From the NCBI GenBank assembly GCA_900473185.1, contig UCKU01000003.1, positions 1-64,000 on the forward strand: 64,000 nucleotides of DNA, read 5' to 3'. Under the pieces are notes generated by a model, which did not search any database, was not told the origin of the DNA, and saw nothing but the letters and a program-made list of their open reading frames with translations. Positions 54,348 to 64,000 of the stretch are shown here, piece after piece; within the stretch, counting starts at the first letter, position 1; every line of letters begins with the position of its first letter. The translations under genes were made by a program, and so were the position numbers. This stretch comes from Hyphomicrobiales bacterium. Its GTDB lineage: Bacteria; Pseudomonadota; Alphaproteobacteria; Rhizobiales; Rhizobiaceae.

Positions 54348-55190
54348 TCACGTCTGAACCCGCCAACGCGACAGCAGGGTGCGTAGGCCTTCGACGATGA
54401 CCTTATGCTGCGGCACTGCGTTCTTGTCGAAGATCAGCCTCGCATAGATCCGCAAGTCTTTCAGGTTGAGATGGCCGTCGCACCTTTGAACGGCACCATA
54501 GCATTCGAACACGGCGTCTTCCCGATCGCCCAGCTTGTACCAGTAAGTTGTCTGCAGACTGCCTTCGGGAACCGTCGTATACCACAGCCCGTATTGGGCG
54601 GCACTACCGGGTGCGCTTCCGTCGAGATGACGGGTTTCGACCAGATATTCCAGCATGTGGCGCCGGTTTTCCGGGTCCTCCTCATATCCGACGATCCAGA
54701 AAACATGGATGACAGACTCTTCCGGTCTCCGATCGGGTTTGCCTTCTTCCATGGGCCGATTGGTCGTTCCGACATAGATCATGTCGCGTACGGGAATATC
54801 GAGGCTCGGTATCCAGTATTGAAGGCTTGTGCTCTTTCGCGGCGGACAATGGAACCTGTCTGCGAAGGGGCGGCCGCTGATATAGCCCCAGGGAATGTCG
54901 TAGGCCTGCGACGCGATCACGTACCTGACCGGATGGGTCAGTTCCACGAGAGACTGGCGCCGCCGTACCACATTCCATTCGGCTTCGGAATCACCTGGCC
55001 CCTTGAGATTGCAGGGCAGGTTGTAGATCTGCTCTCTCGTTTCGTTCTGCGGCAGTACCGGTGGCGGCGCCTTTGGTTGCTTGAACCATGTCGGCACAAG
55101 CAGGACGCCTGCGGTTCCGATGACGATTGCCCACAGAAGCAACGCTGCAAGGAGATCACGGCGCGACTGGCGGTCAGGGCGTAATGGCAT
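54348..55190 (-). CDS. Membrane-anchored protein of unknown function
   Basis: A 280-residue protein with one N-terminal helix (LLAALLLWAIVIGTAGVLLV) and a large, probably periplasmic, domain with four cysteines (NLPCNLK, RFHCPPRK, FECYGAVQRC). It has aromatic-rich strands (WYTTVPEGSLQTTYWYKLGD). ATG 55190 gives the compact start; a GTG 8 codons upstream is possible. I do not recognise the family. It is convergent with the ABC permease gene. Confidence 0.65.
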   Translation of the reverse strand: MPLRPDRQSRRDLLAALLLWAIVIGTAGVLLVPTWFKQPKAPPPVLPQNETREQIYNLPCNLKGPGDSEAEWNVVRRRQSLVELTHPVRYVIASQAYDIPWGYISGRPFADRFHCPPRKSTSLQYWIPSLDIPVRDMIYVGTTNRPMEEGKPDRRPEESVIHVFWIVGYEEDPENRRHMLEYLVETRHLDGSAPGSAAQYGLWYTTVPEGSLQTTYWYKLGDREDAVFECYGAVQRCDGHLNLKDLRIYARLIFDKNAVPQHKVIVEGLRTLLSRWRVQT

Positions 55191-55430
55191 GACTTCACTT
55201 GATCCTGACGCCACGAGATCCGCAAGATGAAAATCGCGCTGTGGTTGATTTTCTCTGAGTGATCACTAGCGCGAAAGCATTCGCCAATGCGGGATCTGCT
55301 GTTACCGGCGACGGAATGGTGAGATCCGGATCAGACGTCGGCAAAAAAATCCGCGTCAGCCCTAGGGGTGTTCACAATTTGTTCTCAGGTGCTAGTCTAA
55401 CCTCGCTGTCATTTGCGGAGGAGGAGAGTC

Positions 55431-56273
55431 GTGGCGGAGCAACAGGCGAAGTTCGAGCGGCTGAAGGTATTGCATCAGCGGGATGAGGCATTCGTCATTC
55501 CGAACCCGTGGGATGCCGGCTCGGCTCGGATTCTGGCGAGCCTTGGTTTCGAGGCTTTGGCGACGACCAGCGCCGGCTATGCCTTTTCCAAGGGCAAGCG
55601 GGATTCCTTTGCGAGCCTCAAGCGCGGCGAGATCCTCGACAATGCTGCCGAGATCGTCGGAGCGACCGATCTTCCCGTATCGGCCGATCTCGAAGACGGG
55701 TTCGGCGCAGCACCCGAGATCTGCGCCGAAACGATCCGGCTGGCATCCGAGGTCGGGTTGGTCGGCGGATCGATCGAGGATGCCACCGGCGATCCGGCAA
55801 GGCCGATCTATGATCTCTCGCAGGCCGTCGAGCGCGTGCAGGCCGCGGCGGAGGCGGCGCGGAAGCTGCCTTTCCTGCTGACGGCGAGGGCGGAGAATTT
55901 TCTCTGGGAGCGGCCCGATCTCGATGACACGATCAAGCGGCTGCAGGCTTTCTCCGCAGCCGGCGCTGATGTCCTCTATGCGCCCGGCCTGCCTGATATC
56001 GACGCCATCCGAACCGTCTGTGCCACCGTCGACAAGCCCGTCAATGTGGTGATGGGCCTGAAGGGGCCACGCTATAGCGTTGCCGAACTCTCGGCGGCAG
56101 GCGTGCGCCGGGTGAGTGTGGGCGGGTCCTTTGCGCGCGCGTCGCTTGGTGCATTGCTGCGGGCGGCCGAGGAGGTGAAATTATCAGGCACCTTCACCTA
56201 CGCCGGCGATGCGATCCCGGCAGCCACGCTCAGCCAGCTCATGTCGCAGGAGAAACGGGGCGACCGGCAGTAG
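55431..56273 (+). CDS. Isocitrate lyase/PEP mutase family enzyme
   Basis: A 280-residue TIM-barrel enzyme of the PEP-mutase/ICL superfamily. Motifs are VIPNPWDAGSARILASLGFE, TTSAGYAFSKG, SADLEDGFGAAPE, GGSIEDATGD, LTARAENFLW and VMGLKGPRYSVAELSAAGVR. The isocitrate-lyase KKCGH loop is absent, so this is the short PEP-mutase-like branch (oxaloacetate decarboxylase or carboxyvinyl-type lyase). GTG 55431 follows GGAGGAGAG. Substrate not assigned. Confidence 0.85.
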   Translation: MAEQQAKFERLKVLHQRDEAFVIPNPWDAGSARILASLGFEALATTSAGYAFSKGKRDSFASLKRGEILDNAAEIVGATDLPVSADLEDGFGAAPEICAETIRLASEVGLVGGSIEDATGDPARPIYDLSQAVERVQAAAEAARKLPFLLTARAENFLWERPDLDDTIKRLQAFSAAGADVLYAPGLPDIDAIRTVCATVDKPVNVVMGLKGPRYSVAELSAAGVRRVSVGGSFARASLGALLRAAEEVKLSGTFTYAGDAIPAATLSQLMSQEKRGDRQ

Positions 56274-56313
56274 GACCAGTCGGAATACCGTCGCCTTGCC
56301 GGTAAGCCGCTCC

Positions 56314-57381
56314 TCACTTCCCCACCGGCTGCGGCTCCGGAAATGTCCAGCTTCCATCGAGGATCGCCTGGCGCGGGCGGTAGAGGCGGACGGTGTAATT
56401 CCAGTCCTTCACGATCGGAATGCAATTGGCGATCTTGCCATCGCAGCCGCCGAACTGCACCTTGACCGTGCCGTCGGCATCCTTGTCAGCGGTGATATTG
56501 TTCAGCGTATAGGCATTGAGCTTGTTCTTCTCGTAATAGCCTTTGCCATTGTAGACGCTGACCGACCAGAAGTCGGCGACGGGAACATCCTTGACCGAGA
56601 GCCGGTAGACCGTCTTGCCGTCGTTCTTCGGCGGCGTCTCGTTCAGGTAGGTCGCGTCCTTCTCGGGATTTCCGCCCCAGGCGACGGCGCTGCCGATCAG
56701 GTGGCGGATCGGGTCGACCTGATCTTTTGCCCCGAAGGCGCCCTTGAAGTCCGGAATGGTCGCACCCAGCACGATAAGCGCGTCACGGATCTTCTTCTGG
56801 CTCGCCTTGTCCCAGTCTGGCACTTCGAATTTTCCGGCGCCTGCCGGGCTGATCGTCATGGCATCCTGGAGGCTGTGGACCTGCTTGACGTCCTCGGGGT
56901 CACTGGGGTCGACGAGTGTTCTGATCGCAACGAGGATGTAGCGCGTGCCGGCCGCTGCCCGGTCGTATGTGTAGCTGCCCGCCTCATATTTGACGTCGCC
57001 GACCACGTAGTGGTCTTCATTGATAATCTGCATCGAGCGGAAGCGTTTGCCGGCGTCCGGCAGCGTGACGGTGACCGGCCCGGCATCGAGGTCAATGACG
57101 GCAGAGGAATAGAGCGTATCGCGGTTCGTCCGGATCACCGCCTGGTGATCGATGTCCATCGGCTCGCGATGATGGTTGAAGATGCCGGTCTTGCCGCCAC
57201 CGTCCTTCACCGCATTGCCGAAATAGAGATCGGATTCGGCGCGGGCGAAATTGTCTACGGTGACCGGCTTGGCTGTCTGCGCCCCGGCCTGTGATGCGAG
57301 CGCGAGTACCAGCGTGGCGATGGCGGCATGACGTGCAATGCGGACAGGAATTATCGCAGGTTCAGGCTTGGACCATCGCAT
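56314..57381 (-). CDS. DUF1254/DUF1214 exported protein
   Basis: A 355-residue protein with a signal peptide (ATLVLALASQAGA, cleavage near GAQT). The DUF1254 part is marked by NHHREPMDIDHQAVIRTNRD and TLYSSAVIDL; the C-terminal DUF1214 part by FWSVSVYNGKGYYEKNKLNA and CIPIVKDWNYTVRLYRPR. The family is common in soil bacteria; function is unknown. A basic N-terminal stretch precedes the signal helix. Confidence 0.85.
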   Translation of the reverse strand: MRWSKPEPAIIPVRIARHAAIATLVLALASQAGAQTAKPVTVDNFARAESDLYFGNAVKDGGGKTGIFNHHREPMDIDHQAVIRTNRDTLYSSAVIDLDAGPVTVTLPDAGKRFRSMQIINEDHYVVGDVKYEAGSYTYDRAAAGTRYILVAIRTLVDPSDPEDVKQVHSLQDAMTISPAGAGKFEVPDWDKASQKKIRDALIVLGATIPDFKGAFGAKDQVDPIRHLIGSAVAWGGNPEKDATYLNETPPKNDGKTVYRLSVKDVPVADFWSVSVYNGKGYYEKNKLNAYTLNNITADKDADGTVKVQFGGCDGKIANCIPIVKDWNYTVRLYRPRQAILDGSWTFPEPQPVGK

Positions 57382-57496
57382 GGCTCTCTCCCGTTTCGGT
57401 CAGCTTTCCGAGGAAGAAGCCTTTCACAGGCCCGATTTCGGGAGAAGTACGTTACAGTAAACCTCGCCGTAAATGACAGGCAGCAACACCTGCGGC

Positions 57497-58063
57497 TCAG
57501 GCCTTCTTCTTGCGCTGCCGCCTGCCGTGCCGCGGGTGAAAATCGACGAGCAGGGATTTCAATTCGAGTTCGCGCACGCGCCGTGCCGCTTCGTCGGGGC
57601 TCACCCAATCCACCATGCGCTGACCGGTTTCGCGGAACTGCCCTTGCGTGTGCTCCACCTCGATCTGGAAGATATCGACGATGCAGGGCGCGACGTCACC
57701 GTCATCCAACTCCTTCAGATAGGTGTAGCGGCCAACCGGCTGTTTGCTCACCGTTCCGCGCACGCCGGCTTCCTCCCAGGCCTCGATGGCGGCTGCTTCA
57801 TGCGGCTTCTTCTTTTTCATCGGCCAGCCCTTGGGAATGATCCAGCGGCCACTGTCGCGCGTGGTGACGACGAGGATTTCGATTTCGCGGTGATCAGTCT
57901 CGGGACCGCCGTTTCGGTAACGGAAGCAGAGCGCACCATATTGCTGGCGAAAGGCGCCGGAGAAAAGCTTCTCGGGTCTTTCTGCAAGCTGCTTCAGCAG
58001 GGGCTTTGATGGTCCGGCGTGGGATTTTGCGCCTTTTTTGCGGGATTTCATGACATCTAGCAT
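57497..58063 (-). CDS. Nudix hydrolase with atypical box (DIPP-like)
   Basis: A 188-residue Nudix-fold protein. The box region reads GWPMKKKKPHEAAAIEAWEE followed by AGV; the C-terminal EAWEEAGV helix is intact, but the first conserved Glu is Lys and the Arg of the core REUXEE is Ile. This pattern resembles diphosphoinositol-polyphosphate or diadenosine-polyphosphate hydrolases. The termini are Lys-rich. The start is uncertain (58063 ATG chosen; 58051 also possible). It is divergent from orfA-pit, sharing the Pho-box region. Confidence 0.82.
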   Translation of the reverse strand: MLDVMKSRKKGAKSHAGPSKPLLKQLAERPEKLFSGAFRQQYGALCFRYRNGGPETDHREIEILVVTTRDSGRWIIPKGWPMKKKKPHEAAAIEAWEEAGVRGTVSKQPVGRYTYLKELDDGDVAPCIVDIFQIEVEHTQGQFRETGQRMVDWVSPDEAARRVRELELKSLLVDFHPRHGRRQRKKKA

Positions 58064-58104
58064 TGTCAAATTTTACTTTTTCGATCAATTGCCTGCGACG
58101 CTTT

Positions 58105-58122
58105 ATTACAGATTTGTGACAG
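58105..58122 (-). promoter_or_regulatory. Pho box (PhoB site) before orfA-pit
   Basis: On the minus strand the 18 bases read CTGTCACAAATCTGTAAT, matching the Pho box CTGTCATAAATCTGTCAT at 16 of 18 positions with the two half-sites 11 bases apart. A further CTGTC lies 13 bases away. It is 41 bases upstream of orfA and also upstream of the divergent Nudix gene. In Sinorhizobium meliloti orfA-pit is repressed by PhoB under phosphate limitation. Confidence 0.7.
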
Positions 58123-58162
58123 TCTTCTACGACAGTCCCCGGTTCAGGAAGGATCGCCCAAG

Positions 58163-58807
58163 ATGATGAGCGTGTTTCGCAAGATGATGCCGCGGGAGGA
58201 CCGCTTCTTCGAGATGTTCTGCAGGCATTCGGAAACGGTCGTCGCAGCCGCCCATGCTATGGAAAAGCTGTTGAAGGGCGAGGCGGTCGAAGAGAATTGC
58301 GACAGGATCATCGCACTGGAAGACCAGGCTGACGACATCACCCGCGAAGTGCTGGTTGCCGTTCGGCGCAGCTTCATCACGCCCTTTGATCGCGGCGACA
58401 TCAAGGATCTGATCCAGTCCATGGATGATGCGATCGACATGATGCACAAGACGGTGAAGATCATCCGCCTGTTCGAGCAGACAAGTTTCGACCCGCTGAT
58501 GAAGGAAATGGGCGGGGAGATCGTCAAGGCGGCAGCCCTGATGGAGGAAGCAATCCCGCTTCTCAACAAGATGGGCGCGAATGCGCAGCGGCTGGCTGCC
58601 ATCGCCGAAGAGATCACCCGGGTCGAGGGCCGCTCCGACGAACTGCATGACGAGGGGCTGAAGGACCTCTATCGCCGGCATGGCGCCAGCGGCAACGCCA
58701 TGGCCTATATGATCGGCAGCGAGATCTACTCCAGCCTGGAAAAGATCGTCGACCGGTTCGAGGACGTGGCCAATGAAATCAGCGGCGTCGTCATCGAGAA
58801 CGTCTGA
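58163..58807 (+). CDS. orfA: DUF47 (PhoU-like) protein OrfA of the phosphate transport operon
   Basis: A 214-residue all-helical protein of the DUF47/PhoU-like family (MEKLLKGEAVEENCDRIIAL, EDQADDITREVLVAVRRSFI, TPFDRGDIKDLIQSMDDAID). Members pair with Pit transporters and modulate phosphate uptake. Its stop shares a base with the pit start (TGATG). The orfA-pit arrangement is known from Sinorhizobium meliloti. Confidence 0.92.
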   Translation: MMSVFRKMMPREDRFFEMFCRHSETVVAAAHAMEKLLKGEAVEENCDRIIALEDQADDITREVLVAVRRSFITPFDRGDIKDLIQSMDDAIDMMHKTVKIIRLFEQTSFDPLMKEMGGEIVKAAALMEEAIPLLNKMGANAQRLAAIAEEITRVEGRSDELHDEGLKDLYRRHGASGNAMAYMIGSEIYSSLEKIVDRFEDVANEISGVVIENV

Positions 58808-59811
58808 TGGAAGCCTCTCTCTCCCTTCCGCTGCTGATCGGGCTCATCGGTGTGGCGCTGTTCTTCGACTTCCTGAACGGGCTGCATGATGCGGCAAACT
58901 CGATTGCGACCATCGTTTCCACCCGGGTGCTGAGGCCGCAATATGCCGTCGGCTGGGCGGCTTTCTTCAATTTCATCGCCTTCCTGTTTTTCGGCCTGCA
59001 TGTCGCCGAAACGCTTGGCACCGGCATCATCGATCCGGCCATCGTCTCGCCGCAGGTGATCTTTGCGGCACTGATGGGGGCGATCGTCTGGAACATCGTC
59101 ACCTGGCTGTTCGGCATTCCCTCTTCGTCGTCGCATGCACTGGTCGGTGGGCTTGTCGGGGCGGGCTGGGCGAAGGTCGGCTTCAGCTCCATCGTCTGGG
59201 GCGGCTTGCTGAAGACGGTCGGTGCGATCTTTATGTCGCCGGCAATCGGCTTCCTGCTCGCGCTGTTTTTCGTTCTCGTCGTCTCCTGGCTCTTCGTGCG
59301 CCAGACGCCCTTTGCCGTCGACCGCACCTTCCGCTTCATGCAGTTCATCTCGGCCTCGCTCTATTCGCTCGGCCATGGCGGCAACGATGCGCAGAAGACC
59401 ATGGGCATCATCGCCGTTCTTCTCTTCAGCCAGGGGCAGCTCGGCCCCAGTTTCCATGTACCGCTCTGGGTGGTCATCTCATGTCAGTCGGCCATGGCGC
59501 TCGGCACGCTCTTCGGCGGCTGGCGGATCGTCCATACGATGGGCTCGAAAATCACCAGGCTCAACCCGATGCAGGGGTTCTGCGCCGAAACCGGCGGGGC
59601 GCTGACGCTGTTTGCGGCGACCTGGCTCGGCATTCCCGTGTCGACGACACACACGATCACCGGAGCGATCATCGGTGTCGGCGCCGCGCGGCGCCTGTCG
59701 GCCGTGCGCTGGGGTGTTGCGGGCAATATCGTCATCGCCTGGGTCGTCACCATGCCGGCCGCTGCTGCTATCGCCGCAGCCTTCTATGGGATTGCAAGCC
59801 TGTTTCCCTGA
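58807..59811 (+). CDS. pit: Low-affinity inorganic phosphate transporter Pit
   Basis: A 334-residue PiT-family carrier with about ten helices. The family signatures are FLNGLHDAANSIATIVSTRV near the N-terminus, the duplicated copy GHGGNDAQKTMGIIAVLLF, plus GIPSSSSHALVGGLVGAGWA and GIPVSTTHTITGAIIGVGAA. It takes up metal-phosphate with protons. It is coupled to orfA and probably under the upstream Pho box. Confidence 0.94.
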   Translation: MEASLSLPLLIGLIGVALFFDFLNGLHDAANSIATIVSTRVLRPQYAVGWAAFFNFIAFLFFGLHVAETLGTGIIDPAIVSPQVIFAALMGAIVWNIVTWLFGIPSSSSHALVGGLVGAGWAKVGFSSIVWGGLLKTVGAIFMSPAIGFLLALFFVLVVSWLFVRQTPFAVDRTFRFMQFISASLYSLGHGGNDAQKTMGIIAVLLFSQGQLGPSFHVPLWVVISCQSAMALGTLFGGWRIVHTMGSKITRLNPMQGFCAETGGALTLFAATWLGIPVSTTHTITGAIIGVGAARRLSAVRWGVAGNIVIAWVVTMPAAAAIAAAFYGIASLFP

Positions 59812-59920
59812 GGCAGGGGGCCGCACGATGCATCGGATACCCTAATTTTAGGGGTTAGCATTTTCGATCTGATGTTGCGCTCTATTTTCCATGCAAGGAG
59901 AAGGAGATAACGAGCGGACC

Positions 59921-60481
59921 ATGCAGCTATCCAGGCATTTAATTGAATTGAAAGAGGAAACCCCGTCAAGGGCAGGTCGCCCCGAGGTCGATCAGTGTGG
60001 TGCCATCTGCTGCCGTGTCGAGAGAGGCGGAAGGCTGAGCGTTCTGCTCATCACCAGCCGCGATACCGGACGATGGGTGATCCCGAAGGGTTATCTGGAG
60101 AGGAAGGAAAAGCCTTATCGCCGTGCTCAGCGCGAGGCCTTCGAAGAAGCTGGAATCATCGGCAAGGTCCGGAAGAAGCCGCTCGGCTATTACAGCTATC
60201 TGAAGGATCACAACACGCCGCTGACGGTCTCGATCCATCTGCTGCGACTGGAGAGCGAGGCCGCCCATTTTCGCGAATATGCGGAGAGGCAGAAGATCTG
60301 GATTTCCGCGGGCGAAGCGGCGCTTCTCGTCGAGGAGCCCGAACTGCAGGATATCTTCCGGGCAATCGAAGCAGATAATCCGCTGACATCGCAAGACCGG
60401 CTGAAACCCCATCGCATTCATGGACGGCGCCCACAGGCTGATGCAGTCGTCTCGCTCGCCACATCGCCGGGATTGAGCTGA
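59921..60481 (+). CDS. Nudix hydrolase with canonical box
   Basis: A 186-residue Nudix protein. The box GYLERKEKPYRRAQREAFEE plus AGI has all conserved positions (G-x5-E-x7-REUxEExGU). The flanks (ITSRDTGRWVIPKGY) are like those of the other Nudix protein at 57497, so both may act on diphosphoinositol or dinucleoside polyphosphates. ATG 59921 is chosen; ATG 59891 is possible. It follows pit by about 110 bases in the same direction. Confidence 0.88.
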   Translation: MQLSRHLIELKEETPSRAGRPEVDQCGAICCRVERGGRLSVLLITSRDTGRWVIPKGYLERKEKPYRRAQREAFEEAGIIGKVRKKPLGYYSYLKDHNTPLTVSIHLLRLESEAAHFREYAERQKIWISAGEAALLVEEPELQDIFRAIEADNPLTSQDRLKPHRIHGRRPQADAVVSLATSPGLS

Positions 60482-60546
60482 TCGCCACCGCCGGCGCGGA
60501 CAGGCTCGGTGACGAAGGCCCGGCATACAGGCCTTCGCGCTACAGG

Positions 60547-61182
60547 CTATCGGGGACTGCCGGTCGCCAGGGGGCCCCAGGAGAGCTCGCGATCCGCGAT
60601 GGTCGCAAGATCGATCACCACTTCGATGCCGGTCCTGATACGCCGACGCAGGATGTCGGTGCGATCGGAATTCGTCCGGAGCAGGCCTTTCTCGTGCAGC
60701 GTCTGAAGCCACGTGCGCGAAAGCTTGAGCTCGGACGCCAGCAGACGGTCGAGGCGTGTGCCAGCAGGCAAGGGCACCGCCAGTTCGATCTCCAGCCGCG
60801 TCCAGCCAGCGGCCTCGCGCAGCACCTCCTTGGCGATCTCGAATTCAGGGAATTCGTCGACGCGCTGCGACTTGCGTTTCAGTGCGTCGAGGTTGAAGCT
60901 TTCCATCCGTATCCATTTGATATCGTTGGACTGGAGTGCTTCGAGCGTTGCCGGATCGATGTCGCGGACATTCTTGCGCTCGAAGAGCGGCCGGTTCCAG
61001 GTCTTGTCGCAGGCCAGGCATTTATAGATCAGCCAGGCATCGAGCTTGCGGCCATTGGCGTTCAGCCGGATCTTGTCGCTCGATTGAAAGGCTCTCAATC
61101 CGCCGCATCCGCCACAGGCAATCCAGGGCTGGGGGGCGGTTTTCGGGGTAATGGTCCATCGGACCCGAAGTGCACAGCACAT
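60547..61182 (-). CDS. DUF1062 family zinc-ribbon protein
   Basis: A 211-residue protein of the DUF1062 family. Cysteine pairs CGGCGG and CLACDKTWNR (about residues 22-60) form a probable zinc ribbon. The C-terminal part has an S4-like or HTH-like stretch (LDRLLASELKLSRTWLQTLH). ATG 61182 is used; the frame further upstream is not family-like. Function is unknown. Confidence 0.78.
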   Translation of the reverse strand: MCCALRVRWTITPKTAPQPWIACGGCGGLRAFQSSDKIRLNANGRKLDAWLIYKCLACDKTWNRPLFERKNVRDIDPATLEALQSNDIKWIRMESFNLDALKRKSQRVDEFPEFEIAKEVLREAAGWTRLEIELAVPLPAGTRLDRLLASELKLSRTWLQTLHEKGLLRTNSDRTDILRRRIRTGIEVVIDLATIADRELSWGPLATGSPR

Positions 61183-61579
61183 AGTATCTTGGTCTTCCGT
61201 TCGGAAGTCCACCAAGATGGCGTGTGAGAAAACCCATGAGGGCGCGGCGTGGCGATGCTTTCGGGTGGGTGAAGAGCAGAGACAGCGGAGCTGCACTGGC
61301 GATCGGAACAATGCCAAACCGGTCTCTTGCCGCCACCCGATGAACGTATTCAACCGCCGATAGCCCGCGGCTATCCGGCGATAGGGGTGAAACTGGATTG
61401 AGACCGGTACTTACTTAGGCAAAGTCTACCTCGATACGCCTATGCTCTTCGCGGGTACGGATAGCAAATGATCGGCGCAAAGGGGAGAGCAACGCCGCAG
61501 CCCGAAGATATCGGCTGCGGCATTGCGGCATTTATGCAACTTTGTGCTGAAGGTTGCTTCGTCTGCCAGCTTGTTCTCA
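61183..61579. other. Intergenic region without a recognised gene
   Basis: This 397-base gap contains only overlapping shadow ORFs. One perfect 9-bp inverted repeat (61494-61502 with 61513-61521, 10-base loop) lies about 60 bases past the SDR stop and may be a weak terminator; it has no T-tract. Confidence 0.5.
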
Positions 61580-62320
61580 TCAGAGCTCCTGCGCCGTCGG
61601 CCGGAACAGGATCTCGTTGATATCGACATCTTCAGGCTGGGCGATCGCGAAGGCGACGACCCGTGCGAAGCTTTCGGCCGGCAGAGCGTAGCGTTCGTAG
61701 AAATCGGCAATGCCGGCCGCGACATCGGCCTCGGTAATGCTCTGCGGCAGCTCGGACTCCACCGCGCCGGGCGAGACGATCGTCGTGCGGATATTATAGG
61801 GCTTCACCTCCTGGCGCAGGCCCTCCGAAATGACGCGAACGGCAGTCTTGGTCGCCGCGTAAACGGCGCTGCCGGGCCGGACCTTGTGACCGGCGACGGA
61901 GGAGACGTTGATGATATGGCCGCTCTTCTGCTCTTTCATATGGGGAAGGGCGGCGGCAATGCCGTAGAGCACGCCCCTGAGGTTTACATCGATCATCCGG
62001 TCCCAATCGTCGATCTTGCCGCGCTCCAAGGGCGAGTGCGGCATGAGGCCGGCATTGTTGACGATGACGTCGATGCGACCATGCAGGCGGACAGCCTGAT
62101 CCACGAGGTGCTTGACCTGATCGGCCTGCGTCACGTCGGTCTCGATGGCGGAACCTTCGGGCAGGCCGATCTCAGCCGCCAGCGCCTTGAGCCGGTCGAT
62201 CCGGCGGGCGCCGAGCACGACCTTGGCGCCGGCCTCTGCAAGATGGCGGGCTGTCGCTTCGCCGAGGCCGCTGCTTGCGCCTGTGATGACAACCGTCTTT
62301 CCCTTGATATTGTCGGTCAT
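61580..62320 (-). CDS. Short-chain dehydrogenase/reductase
   Basis: A 246-residue classical [23 protein letters not shown] (cofactor motif), NNAGLMP, Ser in VSSVAG, and YAATKTAV giving Tyr-x3-Lys. The C-terminus [16 protein letters not shown] resembles the SDR at 12238. ATG 62320 is supported by length. It is last in the cupin-AKR-SDR operon, 25 bases after the AKR gene. Confidence 0.9.
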   Translation of the reverse strand: MTDNIKGKTVVITGASSGLGEATARHLAEAGAKVVLGARRIDRLKALAAEIGLPEGSAIETDVTQADQVKHLVDQAVRLHGRIDVIVNNAGLMPHSPLERGKIDDWDRMIDVNLRGVLYGIAAALPHMKEQKSGHIINVSSVAGHKVRPGSAVYAATKTAVRVISEGLRQEVKPYNIRTTIVSPGAVESELPQSITEADVAAGIADFYERYALPAESFARVVAFAIAQPEDVDINEILFRPTAQEL

Positions 62321-62345
62321 GACAACTCCTTTCAGGGCCAGCAAC

Positions 62346-63736
<1,391 letters not shown>

Positions 63737-63776
63737 GTCTGATGTCCTTGCCTGCGGATAATTTCTGTTGATCTTC

Positions 63777-63814
63777 ATTTAGCGTCTACGCAGTTCTGCG
63801 ATTAGGCGCTAAAT
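63777..63814. promoter_or_regulatory. Nested palindromic operator between cupin operon and LysR gene
   Basis: ATTTAGCG (63777-63784) pairs with CGCTAAAT (63807-63814), and between them CGCAG-TT-CTGCG (63789-63800) is a second perfect palindrome. It sits in the 108-base gap between divergent genes, the expected place for LysR sites. Confidence 0.6.
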
Positions 63815-63844
63815 TCCGCATGAACCTATTAGGGCACCTTATGA

Positions 63845-64000
63845 ATGAGCCGGACTAACCTTGACGACATCTCCGCTTTCCTGACCGTCGCGCGCGAGGG
63901 CAGTTTTACGCGGGCTGCTGCCATGCTTGGGGTTTCGCAATCCGCACTCAGCCAGACGGTGCGCGGCCTCGAAGAGCGGATGGGCCTGCGGCTGCTCACC
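63845..64000 (+). CDS. LysR family regulator, cut by the window end
   Basis: The first 52 codons show the LTTR winged HTH ([40 protein letters not shown]). ATG 63845 is used; an ATG at 63841 is out of frame and stops after five codons. It faces the cupin-AKR-SDR operon, its probable target. Confidence 0.85.
   Translation, partial: MSRTNLDDISAFLTVAREGSFTRAAAMLGVSQSALSQTVRGLEERMGLRLLT

Noticed and set aside
61307..61340. GGAAC near 61307 as a possible general-stress promoter
   Set aside because: The required -10 element is absent at the right distance.

Overview
The window is a gene-dense, GC-rich stretch of an alphaproteobacterial genome, most likely Rhizobium or a close relative in the Rhizobiaceae. 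The evidence is the mctS-mctR-mctP arrangement, an orfA-pit phosphate uptake pair with a Pho box, a coxMNOP-type oxidase cluster, general-stress (EcfG-type) promoter motifs and a rhizobial-style intergenic inverted repeat. I see no rRNA, tRNA, CRISPR array, insertion sequence or phage genes. The species call is inference from gene content; no database search was possible.

Layout. 0-5.4 kb: RND efflux adaptor and pump with a TetR regulator and a probable operator. 5.4-9.3 kb: two-component system MctSR, a DUF3311 protein and the monocarboxylate symporter MctP. 9.4-14.5 kb: a class III nucleotide cyclase, a LysR/NmrA divergent pair, an SDR/AraC divergent pair and TspO. 14.5-17.2 kb: a set of secreted proteins (lipoprotein, GH75-like chitosanase, amidase-like enzyme). 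17.5-24.9 kb: methyltransferase, exported epoxide hydrolase, DJ-1/PfpI protein, intergenic repeat, beta-propeller protein, TPR-HTH regulator, DUF899 protein and small exported or membrane proteins. 25-36 kb: MFS carrier, diguanylate cyclase, DUF1800/DUF1501 pair, YciA thioesterase, chemoreceptor, a truncated gene and an extensin-like protein. 36.2-37.2 kb: an AT-richer stretch with one orphan gene. 38.5-43.5 kb: cytochrome c and a complete aa3-type oxidase cluster with two subunit III genes. 43.7-44.8 kb: two small genes behind an EcfG-type promoter, then a GNAT acetyltransferase.

The most interesting region is 44.9-49.1 kb on the minus strand, a compact bufferin (copper-binding RiPP) operon. 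It encodes a DUF2282 precursor with four cysteines, a DUF692 (MNIO) modifying enzyme, a previously uncalled 52-codon ORF, a DUF2063 partner, a DoxX membrane protein, and an ECF sigma factor with its NrsF/DUF1109 anti-sigma. From the small ORF onward every junction overlaps by 1-4 bases. A GTAACC-N15-CGAA motif lies upstream of the precursor and closely resembles the promoter described for Caulobacter SigF. A second copy with identical spacing lies at 51055-51079. The probable logic is metal stress releasing the sigma factor, which drives the whole operon including itself. A hairpin after the precursor gene could let precursor exceed enzyme.

49.1-64 kb: a monooxygenase-like protein, a second cyclase with a zinc-ribbon-like N-terminus, an AraC regulator, an ABC-2 exporter pair, a PEP-mutase-family enzyme, a DUF1254 protein, orfA-pit flanked by two Nudix hydrolases, a DUF1062 protein, and a cupin-AKR-SDR operon facing a LysR regulator cut by the window end. 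Gene starts were chosen by eye from ribosome-binding sites and family lengths and can be off by a few codons.
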